Shown: positions 24,251-37,453 of the stretch, piece after piece
How positions within the stretch are numbered: the stretch's first letter is position 1
Layout of the letters: each line of letters begins with the position of its first letter
Assembly (NCBI GenBank): GCA_039090855.1
Contig: CM077034.1
Location: 226,923,331-226,987,330, forward strand
DNA from: Macrothele yani
Lineage: Eukaryota; Arthropoda; Arachnida; Araneae; Macrothelidae
Direction: 5' to 3'
Length of the DNA stretch: 64,000 bases
Notes under the pieces: model-generated
What the model was told of the DNA's origin: nothing
Seen by the model: only the letters and a program-made list of their open reading frames with translations
The model's database searches: none
Translations under genes and position numbers: made by a program

Positions 24251-25628
24251 TCATCATCATCATCATCATTGTCAACCATTATCAATCCACTGCTGGACGA
24301 AGGTCTCCCCAAGTTTCCTCCACAACGGTCTGTCTTGTGCCAGTCTCCTCCATGTCACTCCCGCATATTTACGAATTTCATCCACCCATCTCCCATGTGG
24401 TCTTTTTCTGGGTCTTTTCCTGCCCCTTAGAATCCAATCTAAAATTTCGGCTGTCCATCTATGGTCTGTCCTTCTGGCAGTATGTCCAGCCCATTGCCAT
24501 TTCAGGGATTTAACTCTGATCATGATGTCTTCCACTCTCGTCATTTTTCGGATCCACGAGTTCCTCTTCTTATCTCTCCTGGTTATACCAAGCATGCACC
24601 TCTCCATGCTGCTTTGAGTTGTCTGCAGCCTTTGTATGTCTCTTTTAGCTAAGGTCCACGTCTCTGCACCATACGTAAGCACTGGAAGGATGCATTGATC
24701 AAACACTTTTCTTTTAAGACATAATGGCATATTGCTCTTGAAAATTATGCTGTTTCTTCCAAAAGCTCTCCAGGCAAGTTTTGTACGCCGATTAATTTCT
24801 TCATCAATGTGACCCTCACTTGATATCTGCTGTCCAAGATAAACATACGTATCTGTTATCTCCAGTTTTTCTCCATCAATCGATAAATCTTCATTTCTTG
24901 TAAAAGCATTGAACATCACTTTTGTCTTCTGAAAGTTCATTTTTAATCCCACTTCTTTACTCTTGTCAGCAAGTTCCTGGATCATACTCTGCAGCTCTGA
25001 TGGGGTAGTTGCAAAAATGACTACGTCATCAGCAAAACGAAGGTGGGTTAGATAATCTCCATTAATCTTTATCCCTTTGTTTTCCCAGTTCAGTGATTGA
25101 AAGACATTTTCCAATGTGGCATTAAAGAGCTTCGGAGATATGCTTGTTTCACTCCCTTTCCAATTTTTATGTGTGTTGTATTTTCAAACAGCCGAATCTT
25201 TGCACTTGCATTTTCATAGGTGTTATTAATAATATTAATGTATGCATCTTCAATACCGCAGGATTTCAGAGCCGTGGTAACTGCTGATGGTTTCACCGAA
25301 TCAAAGGCTTTTTCATAATCGATAAAAGCCATGCACAATGGAAGTTCATATTCCCTCGCTCTTTCAATTAGTTCTCTCAGTACGTGGATATGATCTATTG
25401 TGCTGTAGCCACTCCTGAATCCAGCTTGTTCTCTCGGTTGAGCCATGTCCAGTGTCACCTTCAAGCGGTGTGAAAGAACTTTAGTGAAGATTTTATAAAC
25501 TACTGATAGGAGGCTGATAGGTCTGTAGTTCCTGAGATCCTCAATGTCACCTTTCTTATGTAGCAGGATCATTGTAGCGGTGTTCCAATCCTCAGGAATC
25601 TTCCCTTCATTAAGGCATCGAGTGAAAA
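24251..25628 (-). mobile_element. RTE/BovB-like LINE copy b (1.38 kb, 5' truncated)
   Basis: Minus-strand copy from the ATGATG tail at 24251 to a truncation at 25628, equivalent to the region shortly before RNYRPISLLS in the reverse transcriptase. It holds the longest C-terminal coding stretch among the truncated copies. It lies in the diverged repeat field. Confidence 0.92.
24272..25572 (-). pseudogene. RTE reverse transcriptase, frameshifted
   Basis: The protein would copy element RNA into DNA at a nicked target. In order on the minus strand: RNYRPISLLSVVYKIF (palm motif), FRSGYSTIDHI, FIDYEKAFDSV (motif A, catalytic Asp), then a damaged motif B reading GVKQAYLRSS where copy e has GVRQGDTISPKLFN. 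After the frame change come FADDVVIFA (motif C, the paired catalytic Asp), MNFQKTKVM, the YLGQQISSEG segment and a C-terminal region with WQWAGHTARR and GRWVDEIRKY. A short deletion near 25145 removes the motif-B residues and shifts the frame. The 5' endonuclease domain is absent. Confidence 0.9.
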
Positions 25629-26394
25629 TCTGAGCTTCTAAAATCTCGATTGGAAAAAAAAATTATTTCGTGGACCGATTCCACTCACATCGATAAACTT
25701 TTTTAGAATATTTTCTTTTAAAATATTGCATGGTTTCACCGTCAGGAAGCGTAGATGTATATCTTACTTTTTGTCAGTATCTCTGCTTCTAACGATCCGA
25801 TTTGAAAAATTATTTCTGTATTGAATGGAGTTTCCGGTGTGACATGTTTTTTCAAATAATTCATAGACTTTCCGCTAGGGGGTGGGGGGTAAAGGTAAAT
25901 TACGTTTCCCCCAGTATCTCTGCTTCTAAAAATCCGATTTTAAAAATTCTTTCTGCACCGAAAGCAGCTCCTAATGAGAAATCCTTTGCATATAATTAAA
26001 AAAAATTTTTGGTAAAAAATGGTTTTTCCAACAGTCTTAATTTCCGCTTCTGATGTATTTGCAGCAAAATCTGAACTTCTAAAATTTCGATTGAAAGAAA
26101 TTCGTTTGTGGAACGATACTAGTCCCGTCGGCAAACCTTTTAGGAGTATTTTCTTCTTAAAATAATGCATGGTTTCTACGCCAGAGGGCGTACATGTATA
26201 TCTTATTTTTGTCAATATCTCTACTTCTAGGAGTCCGATTTGAAAAATTCCTTCTTTGTTGGATAGTGTTTCCGATGCGAAATATTTTTCATCTGAATTC
26301 AAAATTTTTCTAGTAAATCAATAGACTTGCCTATAGGGGACGTTAAGGTAAATTGCGTTTCCCCCGATATTTAGGCTTTTAAAACTCCGATTTG

Positions 26395-27010
26395 TTTTTG
26401 TTTTTTTTGATTGGAGGTTTAACGACCACCGTGAGCAACTCAATGGGCTATAAGCAGTCGCCCGTCCCTAATTTAGGGTCACTGGTTCCAGGGAAGGGAG
26501 AGAGCCAGTGCCGTAAGACAAACACAGCATCCATTGATTGATTGTACGTTTAACGACCTCCGTGAGCAACTCAATGGGCTATAAGCAGTCGCCCGTCCCT
26601 AATTTAGGGTCACTGGTTCCAGGGAAGGGAGAGAGCCAGTGCCGTAAGACAAACACAGCATCCATTGATTGATTGTAGGTTTAACGACCTCCGTGAGCAA
26701 CTCAATGGGCTATAAGCAGTCGCCCGTCCCTAATTTAGGGTCACTGGTTCCAGGGAAGGGAGAGAGCCAGTGCCGTAAGACAAACACAGCATCCATTGAT
26801 TGATTGGAGGTTTAACGACCACCGTGAGCAACTCAATGGGCTATAAGCAGTCGCCCGTCCCTAATTTAGGGTCACTGGTTCCAGGGAAGGGAGAGAGCCA
26901 GTGCCGTAAGACAAACACAACATCCATGCCTCACCGGGATTCGAACCCGGACCACTTACGGACGAATGATCAGAGGCCAGCGCCTTAGACCACTGCGCCA
27001 CCGGGGCGGC
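26395..27010 (-). mobile_element. tRNA-derived SINE (family 1) with 131-bp tail amplified in tandem
   Basis: The SINE lies on the minus strand, flanked by a 12-bp duplication AACTCCGATTTG (26383-26394 and 27011-27022). The tRNA-like head at 26930-27010 has the family's A and B boxes. Instead of one central/tail domain there are four in tandem: AACGACC recurs at 26421, 26552, 26683 and 26814, exactly 131 bp apart, each ending in a CAGCATCCATTGATTGATTG-type junction. Either tail amplification preceded insertion or the insert expanded in place; the target duplication spans the whole block. Confidence 0.92.
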
Positions 27011-27617
27011 AACTCCGATTTGAAAACTTCTTTCTGTATCCCATACAGCTCCAGATGGAAAATGTTTTCCATATAATTTCTAATATTTGGTAAATAACTG
27101 TTTGGCCAAAAGGGGACATGAGTGTTAATTTCTGCTTCTGATGTGTTTGCAGAAAAATCTGAGTTCTGAAAACTCAACAAATTCTCTTGGTCTGATACCG
27201 CTCACATCGAGAAACCTTTTGAGAATACTTTTCTCCTAAAATATTGCATTGTTTTCCCACCAAGGGGCGTAGATGCATATCTTATATTTGTCCATATCTC
27301 TGCTTCGAAGAATCAGATTTGAAAAATTCTTTCATTGTTGGAGAGCGCTTCCGCTGCGAAATGTTTCTCATATACACTGGCGGAAAGTGAAAAAACAACA
27401 CCAAGAAGGAATTGGCGGACGATCAAAAAATTTACATATGTTAATGGGGTCGAGTTGACGTAGGTGTGATGTTAATTTTGGGACCAACCGGTGAGCGCTT
27501 ACGCCACAGCACGGCATAATATGCAAATTATCGTCGGTGGTATTTAAGGAGTACGGCGAAGTGAATGTAATCAGTCGTCGGCGTACAGACACGTGCGAAG
27601 ACCCTAAAGAAGCTGCA

Positions 27618-28622
27618 ATGCCTGGACATGGAAGACGTGTACGATTTCAGCAGTTATCGGACTTTGAGCGAGGTCGTCTAGTCGGACTCCGCGAGGCCGG
27701 GTGGTCGCATCGTCTTATTGCGCAGCGAATTGGACGGTGGTGGTACGATGGTGGCGTAGATGGTCCGAGGAACATTCCCACACGAGAAGACGCGGAACCG
27801 GGAGTCACAGACGGACTGATGAGCGGACCGATCGACGCATAAGAAGAGCGGCGTTGTCAAGCAGAACATCCACTGCGACGCAAATCCGAGCTGCCGTTGC
27901 ACCTGAGGTGACTGTGCGAACAATACGCAACCGTCTACTGGATGCAGGACTACGTGCACGTGTGCCTCTGGCATGTGTACCTCTGACTCCAGCCCACCGT
28001 CAGGAACGGCTGCAGTGGTGTCCCCAACGTCTGCACTGGATAACGCAATGGCGATCTGTCGTGTTCAGCGATGAAAGCAGATTCTGCTTGGGAGCCTCCG
28101 ATGGCCGTATGCGTGTTCGCAGACGCACGGGGGAGCGTCTCCACCCTTTCTGCATCCGCCAGCGACACACAGGGCCTACACCTGGTCTCCTGGTGCGGGG
28201 AGCGATCAGCTATCACTGCCGTACACAACTAGTGTTTGTACCGGGTACGTTAAACAGCACCTCCTACATCAACAACATCATTCAGCCCGTTGTTGTGCCA
28301 TTTGTAAGGTCGGTCCATCGTGGTGTTTTCCAGCAAGATAACGCACGCCCACACACGGCACGTGCAACGCAACATGCACTTCAGGGTGTGAGACAACTTC
28401 CATGGTTCACCGGATTTGTCCCCCATTGAGCACGTGTGGGATTTTATGGGACAACGACTTATCCGGTCTCCACGGCCAGCCACGACCATCCCCGATTGAG
28501 GCGTCCAGGTTGAGGATGCTTGGAACTCAATACCCCAAACTTACATCCAATACCCGTACGACAGACTCCATGCCAGAATTGCAGAGTGTGACGCAGTTCA
28601 TGGCGGTTCAACCTCGTACTAA
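27618..28622 (+). pseudogene. Tc1-C transposase, frameshifted, with a premature stop
   Basis: A DDE transposase for the surrounding element. The start MPGHGRRVRFQQLSDFERGR at 27618 is followed by an HTH segment (GLREAGWSHRLIAQRIG). A frameshift near 27735 moves the reading to a second frame with VTVRTIRNRLLDAG, FSDESRF (first Asp) and FQQDNARPHTA (second Asp). A short deletion near 28403 shifts the frame again before SPDLSPIEHVWDFM, which holds the catalytic Glu. A leucine codon is a TGA stop near 28497, while most array monomers keep the leucine (GATTTAGGC). The last 48 or so codons, ending GGSTSY, form the coding part of the 297-bp repeat unit. The gene is dead as it stands. Confidence 0.92.
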
Positions 28623-31600
28623 CCATGTTACATTGAAATGTTATTTTTCAGTTTTCCAGCAAATACAGCTGTATTTTGCCATAATGTTTTGAACACGTTA
28701 TCCTCTGTATTCCGTTATGTATAAATTTCGTTGGTATCAGACGTCTCCCTCTTGGTGTTCTTTTTTCACTTTCTAGCCACGACCATCCCCGATTTAGGCG
28801 TCCAGGTTGAGGATGCTTGGAACTCAATACCCCAAACTTCCATCCAACATCTGTACGACAGACTCCATGCCAGAATTGCACAGTGTGACGCAGTTCATGG
28901 CGGTTCAACCTCGTACTAACCATGTTACATGGAAATGTTATTTTTCAGTTTACCAGCAAATACAGCTGTATTTTGCCATAATGTTTTGATCACGTTATCC
29001 TCTGTATTCCGTTATGTATAAATTTCGTTGGTATCAGACGTCTCCTTCTTGGTGTTCTTTTTTCACTTTCTAGCCACGACCATCCCCGATTTAGGCGTCC
29101 AGGTTGAGGATGCTTGGAACTCAATACCCCAAACTTACATCCAACATCTGTACGACAGACTCCATGCCAGAATTGCACAGTGTGACGCAGTTCATGGCGG
29201 TTCAACCTCGTACTAACCATGTTACATGGAAATGTTATTTTTCAGTTTACCAGCAAATACAGCTGTATTTTGCCATAATGTTTTGATCACGTTATCCTCT
29301 GTATTCCGTTATGTATAAATTTCGTTGGCATCAGACGTCTCCTTCTTGGTGTTCTTTTTTCACTTTCTAGCCACGACCATCCCCGATTTAGGCGTCCAGG
29401 TTGAGGATGCTTGGAACTCAATACCCCAAACTTCCATCCAACATCTGTACGACAGACTCCATGCCAGAATTGCACAGTGTGACGCAGTTCATGGCGGTTC
29501 AACCTCGTACTAACCATGTTACATGGAAATGTTATTTTTCAGTTTACCAGCAAATACAGCTGTATTTTGCCATAATGTTTTGATCACGTTATCCTCTGTA
29601 TTCCGTTATGTATAAATTTCGTTGGCATCAGACGTCTCCTTCTTGGTGTTCTTTTTCACTTTCTAGCCACGACCATCCCCGATTTAGGCGTCCAGGTTGA
29701 GGATGCTTGGAACTCAATACCCCAAACTTCCATCCAACATCTGTACGACAGACTCCATGCCAGAATTGCACAGTGTGACGCAGTTCATGGCGGTTCAACC
29801 TCGTACTAACCATGTTACATGGAAATGTTATTTTTCAGTTTACCAGCAAATACAGCTGTATTTTGCCATAATGTTTTGATCACGTTATCCTCTGTATTCC
29901 GTTATGTATAAATTTCGTTGGCATCAGACGTCTCCTTCTTGGTGTTCTTTTTTCACTTTCTAGCCACGACCATCCCCGATTTAGGCGTCCAGGTTGAGGA
30001 TGCTTGGAACTCAATACCCAAAACTTACATCCAACATCTGTACGACAGACTCCATGCCAGAATTGCACAGTGTGACGCAGTTCATGGCGGTTCAACCTCG
30101 TACTAACCATGTTACCTTGAAATGTTATTTTTCAGTTTTCCAGCAAATACAGCTGTATTTTGCCATAATGTTTTGATCACGTTATCCTCTGTATTCCGTT
30201 ATGTATAAATTTCGTTGGCATCAGACGTCTCCTTCTTGGTGTTCTTTTTTCACTTTCTAGCCACGACCATCCCCGATTTAGGCGTCCAGGTTGAGGATGC
30301 TTGGAACTCAATACCCAAAACTTACATCCAACATCTGTACGACAGACTCCATGCCAGAATTGCACAGTGTGACGCAGTTCATGGCGGTTCAACCTCGTAC
30401 TAACCATGTTACCTTGAAATGTTATTTTTCAGTTTTCCAGCAAATACAGCTGTATTTTGCCATAATGTTTTGATCACGTTATCCTCTGTATTCCGTTATG
30501 TATAAATTTCGTTGGCATCAGACGTCTCCTTCTTGGTGTTCTTTTTTCACTTTCTAGCCACGACCATCCCCGATTTAGGCGTCCAGGTTGAAGATGCTTG
30601 GAACTCAATACCCAAAACTTACATCCAACATCTGTACGACAGACTCCATGCCAGAATTGCACAGTGTGACGCAGTTCATGGCGGTTCAACCTCGTACTAA
30701 CCATGTTACATGGAAATGTTATTTTTCAGTTTACCAGCAAATACAGCTGTATTTTGCCATAATGTTTTGATCACGTTATCCTCTGTATTCCGTTATCTAT
30801 AAATTTCGTTGGTATCAGACGTCTCCTTCTTGGTGTTCTTTTTTCACTTTCTAGCCACGACCATCCCCGATTTAGGCGTCCAGGTTGAGGATGCTTGGAA
30901 CTCAATACCCAAAACTTACATCCAACATCTGTACGACAGACTCCATGCCAGAATTGCACAGTGTGACGCAGTTCATGGCGGTTCAACCTCGTACTAACCA
31001 TGTTACCTTGAAATGTTATTTTTCAGTTTTCCAGCAAATACAGCTGTATTTTGCCATAATGTTTTGATCACGTTATCCTCTGTATTCCGTTATGTATAAA
31101 TTTCGTTGGCATCAGACGTCTCCTTCTTGGTGTTCTTTTTTCACTTTCTAGCCACGACCATCCCCGATTTAGGCGTCCAGGTTGAGGATGCTTGGAACTC
31201 AATACCCAAAACTTACATCCAACATCTGTACGACAGACTCCATGCCAGAATTGCACAGTGTGACGCAGTTCATGGCGGTTCAACCTCGTACTAACCATGT
31301 TACATGGAAATGTTATTTTTCAGTTTACCAGCAAATACAGCTGTATTTTGCCATAATGTTTTGATCACGTTATCCTCTGTATTCCGTTATCTATAAATTT
31401 CGTTGGTATCAGACGTCTTCTTCTTGGTGTTCTTTTTTCACTTTCTAGCCATGACCATCCCCGATTGAGGCGTCCAGGTTGAGGATGCTTGGAACTCAAT
31501 ACCCCAAACTTACATCCAACATCTGTACGACAGACTCCATGCCAGAACTGCACAGTGTGACGCAGTTCATGGCGGTTCAACCTCGTACTAATCATGTTAC

Positions 31601-32506
31601 ATGGAAATGTTATTTTTCAGTTTACCAGCAAATACAGCTGTATTTTGCCATAATGTTTTGATCACGTTATCCTCTGTATTCCGTTATCTATAAATTTCGT
31701 TGGCATCAGACGTCTCCTTCTTGGTGTTCTTTTTTTACTCTCTAGCCACGACCATCCCCGATTTAGGCGTCCAGGTTGAGGATGCTTGGAACTCAATACC
31801 CAAAATTTACATCCAACATCTGTACGACAGACTCCATGCCAGAATTGCACAGTGTGACGCAGTTCATGGCGGTTCAACCTCGTACTAACCATGTTACATG
31901 GAAATGTTATTTTTCAGTTTACCAGCAAATACAGCTGTATTTTGCCATAATGTTTTGATCACGTTATCCTCTGTATTCCGTTATGTATAAATTTCGTTGG
32001 TATCAGACGTCTCCTTCTTGGTGTTCTTTTTTCACTTTCTAGCCACGACCATCCCCGATTTAGGCGTCCAGGTTGAGGATGCTTGGAACTCAATACCCCA
32101 AACTTACATCCAACATCTGTACGACAGACTCCATGCCAGAACTGCACAGTGTGACGCAGTTCATGGCGGTTCAACCTCGTACTAACCATGTTACATGGAA
32201 ATGTTATTTTTCAGTTTACCAGCAAATACAGCTGTATTTTGCCATAATGTTTTGATCACGTTATCCTCTGTATTCCGTTATCTATAAATTTCGTTGGCAT
32301 CAGACGTCTCCTTCTTGGTGTTCTTTTTTCACTTTCTAGCCACGACCATCCCCGATTTAGGCGTCCAGGTTGAGGATGCTTGGAACTCAATACCCAAAAC
32401 TTACATCCAACATCTGTACGACAGACTCCATGCCAGAATTGCACAGTGTGACGCAGTTCATGGCGGTTCAACCTCGTACTAACCATGTTACATGGAAATG
32501 TTATTT

Positions 32507-32712
32507 GCCGCCCCGGTGGCGCAGTGGTCTAAGGCGCTGGCCTATGATCATTCGTCCGTAAGGGGTCCGGGTTCGAATCCTGGTCAGGCATGGATGTTGT
32601 GTTTGTCTTATGGCACTGGCTCTTTCCCTTCCCTGGAACCAGTGACCCTAAATTAGGGACGGGCGACTGCTTATAGCCCATTGAGTTGCTCACGGTGGTC
32701 GTTAAACCTCCA

Positions 32713-32745
<33 letters not shown>
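32507..32745 (+). mobile_element. tRNA-derived SINE (family 1) inside the 297-bp array, first copy
   Basis: Full-length plus-strand SINE. The head GCCGCCCCGGTGGCGCAGTG contains the A box and GGGTTCGAATCC the B box. Next come a body with CCAGTGACCCTAAATTAGGG, the tail GTCGTTAAACCTCCAATA and a run of 31 A. The flanking target duplication is AAATGTTATTT (32496-32506 and 32743-32753, overlapping the A run). The identical insertion site recurs at 37214, so one insertion was duplicated with the array. Confidence 0.96.
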
Positions 32746-32747
<2 letters not shown>

Positions 32748-35700
32748 TTATTTTTCAGTTTTCCAGCAAATACAGCTGTATTTTGCCATAATGTTTTGAT
32801 CACGTTATCCTCTGTATTCCGTTATCTATAAATTTCGTTGGTATCAGACGTCTCCTTCTTGGTGTTCTTTTTTCACTTTCTAGCCACGACCATCCCCGAT
32901 TTTGGCGTCCAGGTTGAGGATGCTTGGAACTCAATACCCAAAACTTACATCCAACATCTGTACGACAGACTCCATGCCAGAATTGCACAGTGTGACGCAG
33001 TTCATGGCGGTTCAACCTCGTACTAACCATGTTACATGGAAATGTTATTTTTCAGTTTACCAGCAAATACAGCTGTATTTTGCCATAATGTTTTGATCAC
33101 GTTATCCTCTGTATTCCGTTATGTATAAATTTCGTTGGTATCAGACGTCTCCTTCTTGGTGTTCTTTTTTCACTTTCTAGCCACGACCATCCCCGATTTA
33201 GGCGTCCAGGTTGAGGATGCTTGGAACTCAATACCCCAAACTTACATCCAACATCTGTACGACAGACTCCATGCCAGAATTGCACAGTGTGACGCAGTTC
33301 ATGGCGGTTCAACCTCGTACTAACCATGTTACATGGAAATGTTATTTTTCAGTTTACCAGCAAATACAGCTGTATTTTGCCATAATGTTTTGATCACGTT
33401 ATCCTCTGTATTCCGTTATGTATAAATTTCGTTGGTATCAGACGTCTCCTTCTTGGTGTTCTTTTTTCACTTTCTAGCCACGACCATCCCCGATTTAGGC
33501 GTCCAGGTTGAGGATGCTTGGAACTCAATACCCCAAACTTCCATCCAACATCTGTACGACAGACTCCATGCCAGAATTGCACAGTGTGACGCAGTTCATG
33601 GCGGTTCAACCTCGTACTAACCATGTTACATGGAAATGTTATTTTTCAGTTTACCAGCAAATACAGCTGTATTTTGCCATAATGTTTTGATCACGTTATC
33701 CTCTGTATTCCGTTATGTATAAATTTCGTTGGCATCAGACGTCTCCTTCTTGGTGTTCTTTTTTCACTTTCTAGCCACGACCATCCCCGATTTAGGCGTC
33801 CAGGTTGAGGATGCTTGGAACTCAATACCCAAAACTTACATCCAACATCTGTACGACAGACTCCATGCCAGAATTGCACAGTGTGACGCAGTTCATGGCG
33901 GTTCAACCTCGTACTAACCATGTTACCTTGAAATGTTATTTTTCAGTTTTCCAGCAAATACAGCTGTATTTTGCCATAATGTTTTGATCACGTTATCCTC
34001 TGTATTCCGTTATGTATAAATTTCGTTGGCATCAGACGTCTCCTTCTTGGTGTTCTTTTTTCACTTTCTAGCCACGACCATCCCCGATTTAGGCGTCCAG
34101 GTTGAGGATGCTTGGAACTCAATACCCAAAACTTACATCCAACATCTGTACGACAGACTCCATGCCAGAATTGCACAGTGTGACGCAGTTCATGGCGGTT
34201 CAACCTCGTACTAACCATGTTACCTTGAAATGTTATTTTTCAGTTTTCCAGCAAATACAGCTGTATTTTGCCATAATGTTTTGATCACGTTATCCTCTGT
34301 ATTCCGTTATGTATAAATTTCGTTGGCATCAGACGTCTCCTTCTTGGTGTTCTTTTTTCACTTTCTAGCCACGACCATCCCCGATTTAGGCGTCCAGGTT
34401 GAAGATGCTTGGAACTCAATACCCAAAACTTACATCCAACATCTGTACGACAGACTCCATGCCAGAATTGCACAGTGTGACGCAGTTCATGGCGGTTCAA
34501 CCTCGTACTAACCATGTTACATGGAAATGTTATTTTTCAGTTTACCAGCAAATACAGCTGTATTTTGCCATAATGTTTTGATCACGTTATCCTCTGTATT
34601 CCGTTATCTATAAATTTCGTTGGTATCAGACGTCTTCTTCTTGGTGTTCTTTTTTCACTTTCTAGCCATGACCATCCCCGATTGAGGCGTCCAGGTTGAG
34701 GATGCTTGGAACTCAATACCCCAAACTTACATCCAACATCTGTACGACAGACTCCATGCCAGAACTGCACAGTGTGACGCAGTTCATGGCGGTTCAACCT
34801 CGTACTAATCATGTTACATGGAAATGTTATTTTTCAGTTTACCAGCAAATACAGCTGTATTTTTGCCATAATGTTTTGATCACGTTATCCTCTGTATTCC
34901 GTTATCTATAAATTTCGTTGGCATCAGACGTCTCCTTCTTGGTGTTCTTTTTTTACTCTCTAGCCACGACCATCCCCGATTTAGGCGTCCAGGTTGAGGA
35001 TGCTTGGAACTCAATACCCAAAATTTACATCCAACATCTGTACGACAGACTCCATGCCAGAATTGCACAGTGTGACGCAGTTCATGGCGGTTCAACCTCG
35101 TACTAACCATGTTACATGGAAATGTTATTTTTCAGTTTACCAGCAAATACAGCTGTATTTTGCCATAATGTTTTGATCACGTTATCCTCTGTATTCCGTT
35201 ATGTATAAATTTCGTTGGTATCAGACGTCTCCTTCTTGGTGTTCTTTTTTCACTTTCTAGCCACGACCATCCCCGATTTAGGCGTCCAGGTTGAGGATGC
35301 TTGGAACTCAATACCCCAAACTTACATCCAACATCTGTACGACAGACTCCATGCCAGAACTGCACAGTGTGACGCAGTTCATGGCGGTTCAACCTCGTAC
35401 TAACCATGTTACATGGAAATGTTATTTTTCAGTTTACCAGCAAATACAGCTGTATTTTGCCATAATGTTTTGATCACGTTATCCTCTGTATTCCGTTATC
35501 TATAAATTTCGTTGGCATCAGACGTCTCCTTCTTGGTGTTCTTTTTTCACTTTCTAGCCACGACCATCCCCGATTTAGGCGTCCAGGTTGAGGATGCTTG
35601 GAACTCAATACCCAAAACTTACATCCAACATCTGTACGACAGACTCCATGCCAGAATTGCACAGTGTGACGCAGTTCATGGCGGTTCAACCTCGTACTAA

Positions 35701-37213
35701 CCATGTTACATGGAAATGTTATTTTTCAGTTTTCCAGCAAATACAGCTGTATTTTGCGATAATGTTTTGATCACGTTATCCTCTGTATTCCGTTATCTAT
35801 AAATTTCGTTGGTATCAGACGTCTCCTTCTTGGTGTTCTTTTTTCACTTTCTAGCCACGACCATCCCCGATTTAGGCGTCCAGGTTGAGGATGCTTGGAA
35901 CTCAATACCCAAAACTTACATCCAACATCTGTACGACAGACTCCATGCCAGACTTGCACAGTGTGACGCAGTTCATGGCGGTTCAACCTCGTACTAACCA
36001 TGTTACATGGAAATGTTATTTTTCAGTTTACCAGCAAATACAGCTGTATTTTGCCATAATGTTTTGATCACGTTATCCTCTGTATTCCGTTATGTATAAA
36101 TTTCGTTGGTATCAGACGTCTCCTTCTTGGTGTTCTTTTTTCACTTTCTAGCCACGACCATCCCCGATTTAGGCGTCCAGGTTGAGGATGCTTGGAACTC
36201 AATACCCCAAACTTCCATCCAACATCTGTACGACAGACTCCATGCCAGAATTGCACAGTGTGACGCAGTTCATGGCGGTTCAACCTCGTACTAACCATGT
36301 TACATGGAAATGTTATATTTTTAAGTTTACCAGCAAATACAGCTGTATTTTGCCATAATGTTTTGATCACGTTATCCTCTGTATTCCGTTATGTATAAAT
36401 TTCGTTGGCATCAGACGTCTCCTTCTTGGTGTTCTTTTTTCACTTTCTAGCCACGACCATCCCCGATTTAGGCGTCCAGGTTGAGGATGCTTGGAACTCA
36501 ATACCCCAAACTTCCATCCAACATCTGTACGACAGACTCCATGCCAGAATTGCACAGTGTGACGCAGTTCATGGCGGTTCAACCTCGTACTAACCATGTT
36601 ACATGGAAATGTTATATTTTTAAGTTTACCAGCAAATACAGCTGTATTTTGCCATAATGTTTTGATCACGTTATCCTCTGTATTCCGTTATGTATAAATT
36701 TCGTTGGCATCAGACGTCTCCTTCTTGGTGTTCTTTTTTCACTTTCTAGCCACGACCATCCCCGATTTAGGCGTCCAGGTTGAGGATGCTTGGAACTCAA
36801 TACCCCAAACTTCCATCCAACATCTGTACGACAGACTCCATGCCAGAATTGCACAGTGTGACGCAGTTCATGGCGGTTCAACCTCGTACTAACCATGTTA
36901 CATGGAAATGTTATTTTTCAGTTTACCAGCAAATACAGCTGTATTTTGCCATAATGTTTTGATCACGTTATCCTCTGTATTCCGTTATCTATAAATTTCG
37001 TTGGCATCAGACGTCTCCTTCTTGGTGTTCTTTTTTCACTTTCTAGCCACGACCATCCCCGATTTAGGCGTCCAGGTTGAGGATGCTTGGAACTCAATAC
37101 CCAAAACTTACATCCAACATCTGTACGACAGACTCCATGCCAGAATTGCACAGTGTGACGCAGTTCATGGCGGTTCAACCTCGTACTAACCATGTTACAT
37201 GGAAATGTTATTT

Positions 37214-37419
37214 GCCGCCCCGGTGGCGCAGTGGTCTAAGGCGCTGGCCTATGATCATTCGTCCGTAAGGGGTCCGGGTTCGAATCCTGGTCAGGCATGG
37301 ATGTTGTGTTTGTCTTATGGCACTGGCTCTTTCCCTTCCCTGGAACCAGTGACCCTAAATTAGGGACGGGCGACTGCTTATAGCCCATTGAGTTGCTCAC
37401 GGTGGTCGTTAAACCTCCA

Positions 37420-37451
<32 letters not shown>
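37214..37451 (+). mobile_element. tRNA-derived SINE (family 1) inside the array, duplicated copy
   Basis: Same SINE, same position in the monomer, same AAATGTTATTT duplication and the same GGCCTATGATCATT variant as the copy at 32507, but with 30 instead of 31 A. It lies about 4.7 kb downstream of the first, which makes it a marker of a segmental duplication within the array. Confidence 0.96.

Positions 37452-37453
<2 letters not shown>

Larger units (their letters stand above)
23881..27372. repeat. Diverged tandem repeat field
   Basis: Similar but strongly diverged segments recur, each with a CCGCTAGAGGGCGTA-like motif, then a CGATATCTCTGCTTCTAAAA-like motif, then TCCGATTTGAAAAATTCTTT. Examples lie near 23893, 24057, 25750, 25873, 26170, 26330, 27108 and 27260. 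An RTE copy, a SINE and the large Tc1 element are inserted in the field. Divergence is high, so the exact period is unclear. No coding potential is evident. Confidence 0.55.

Noticed and set aside
26930..27010. tRNA gene at the SINE heads (also at 32507, 37214, 48200, 59480 and elsewhere)
   Set aside because: A and B boxes are present, but each is fused to the same SINE body and tail with its own target duplication.
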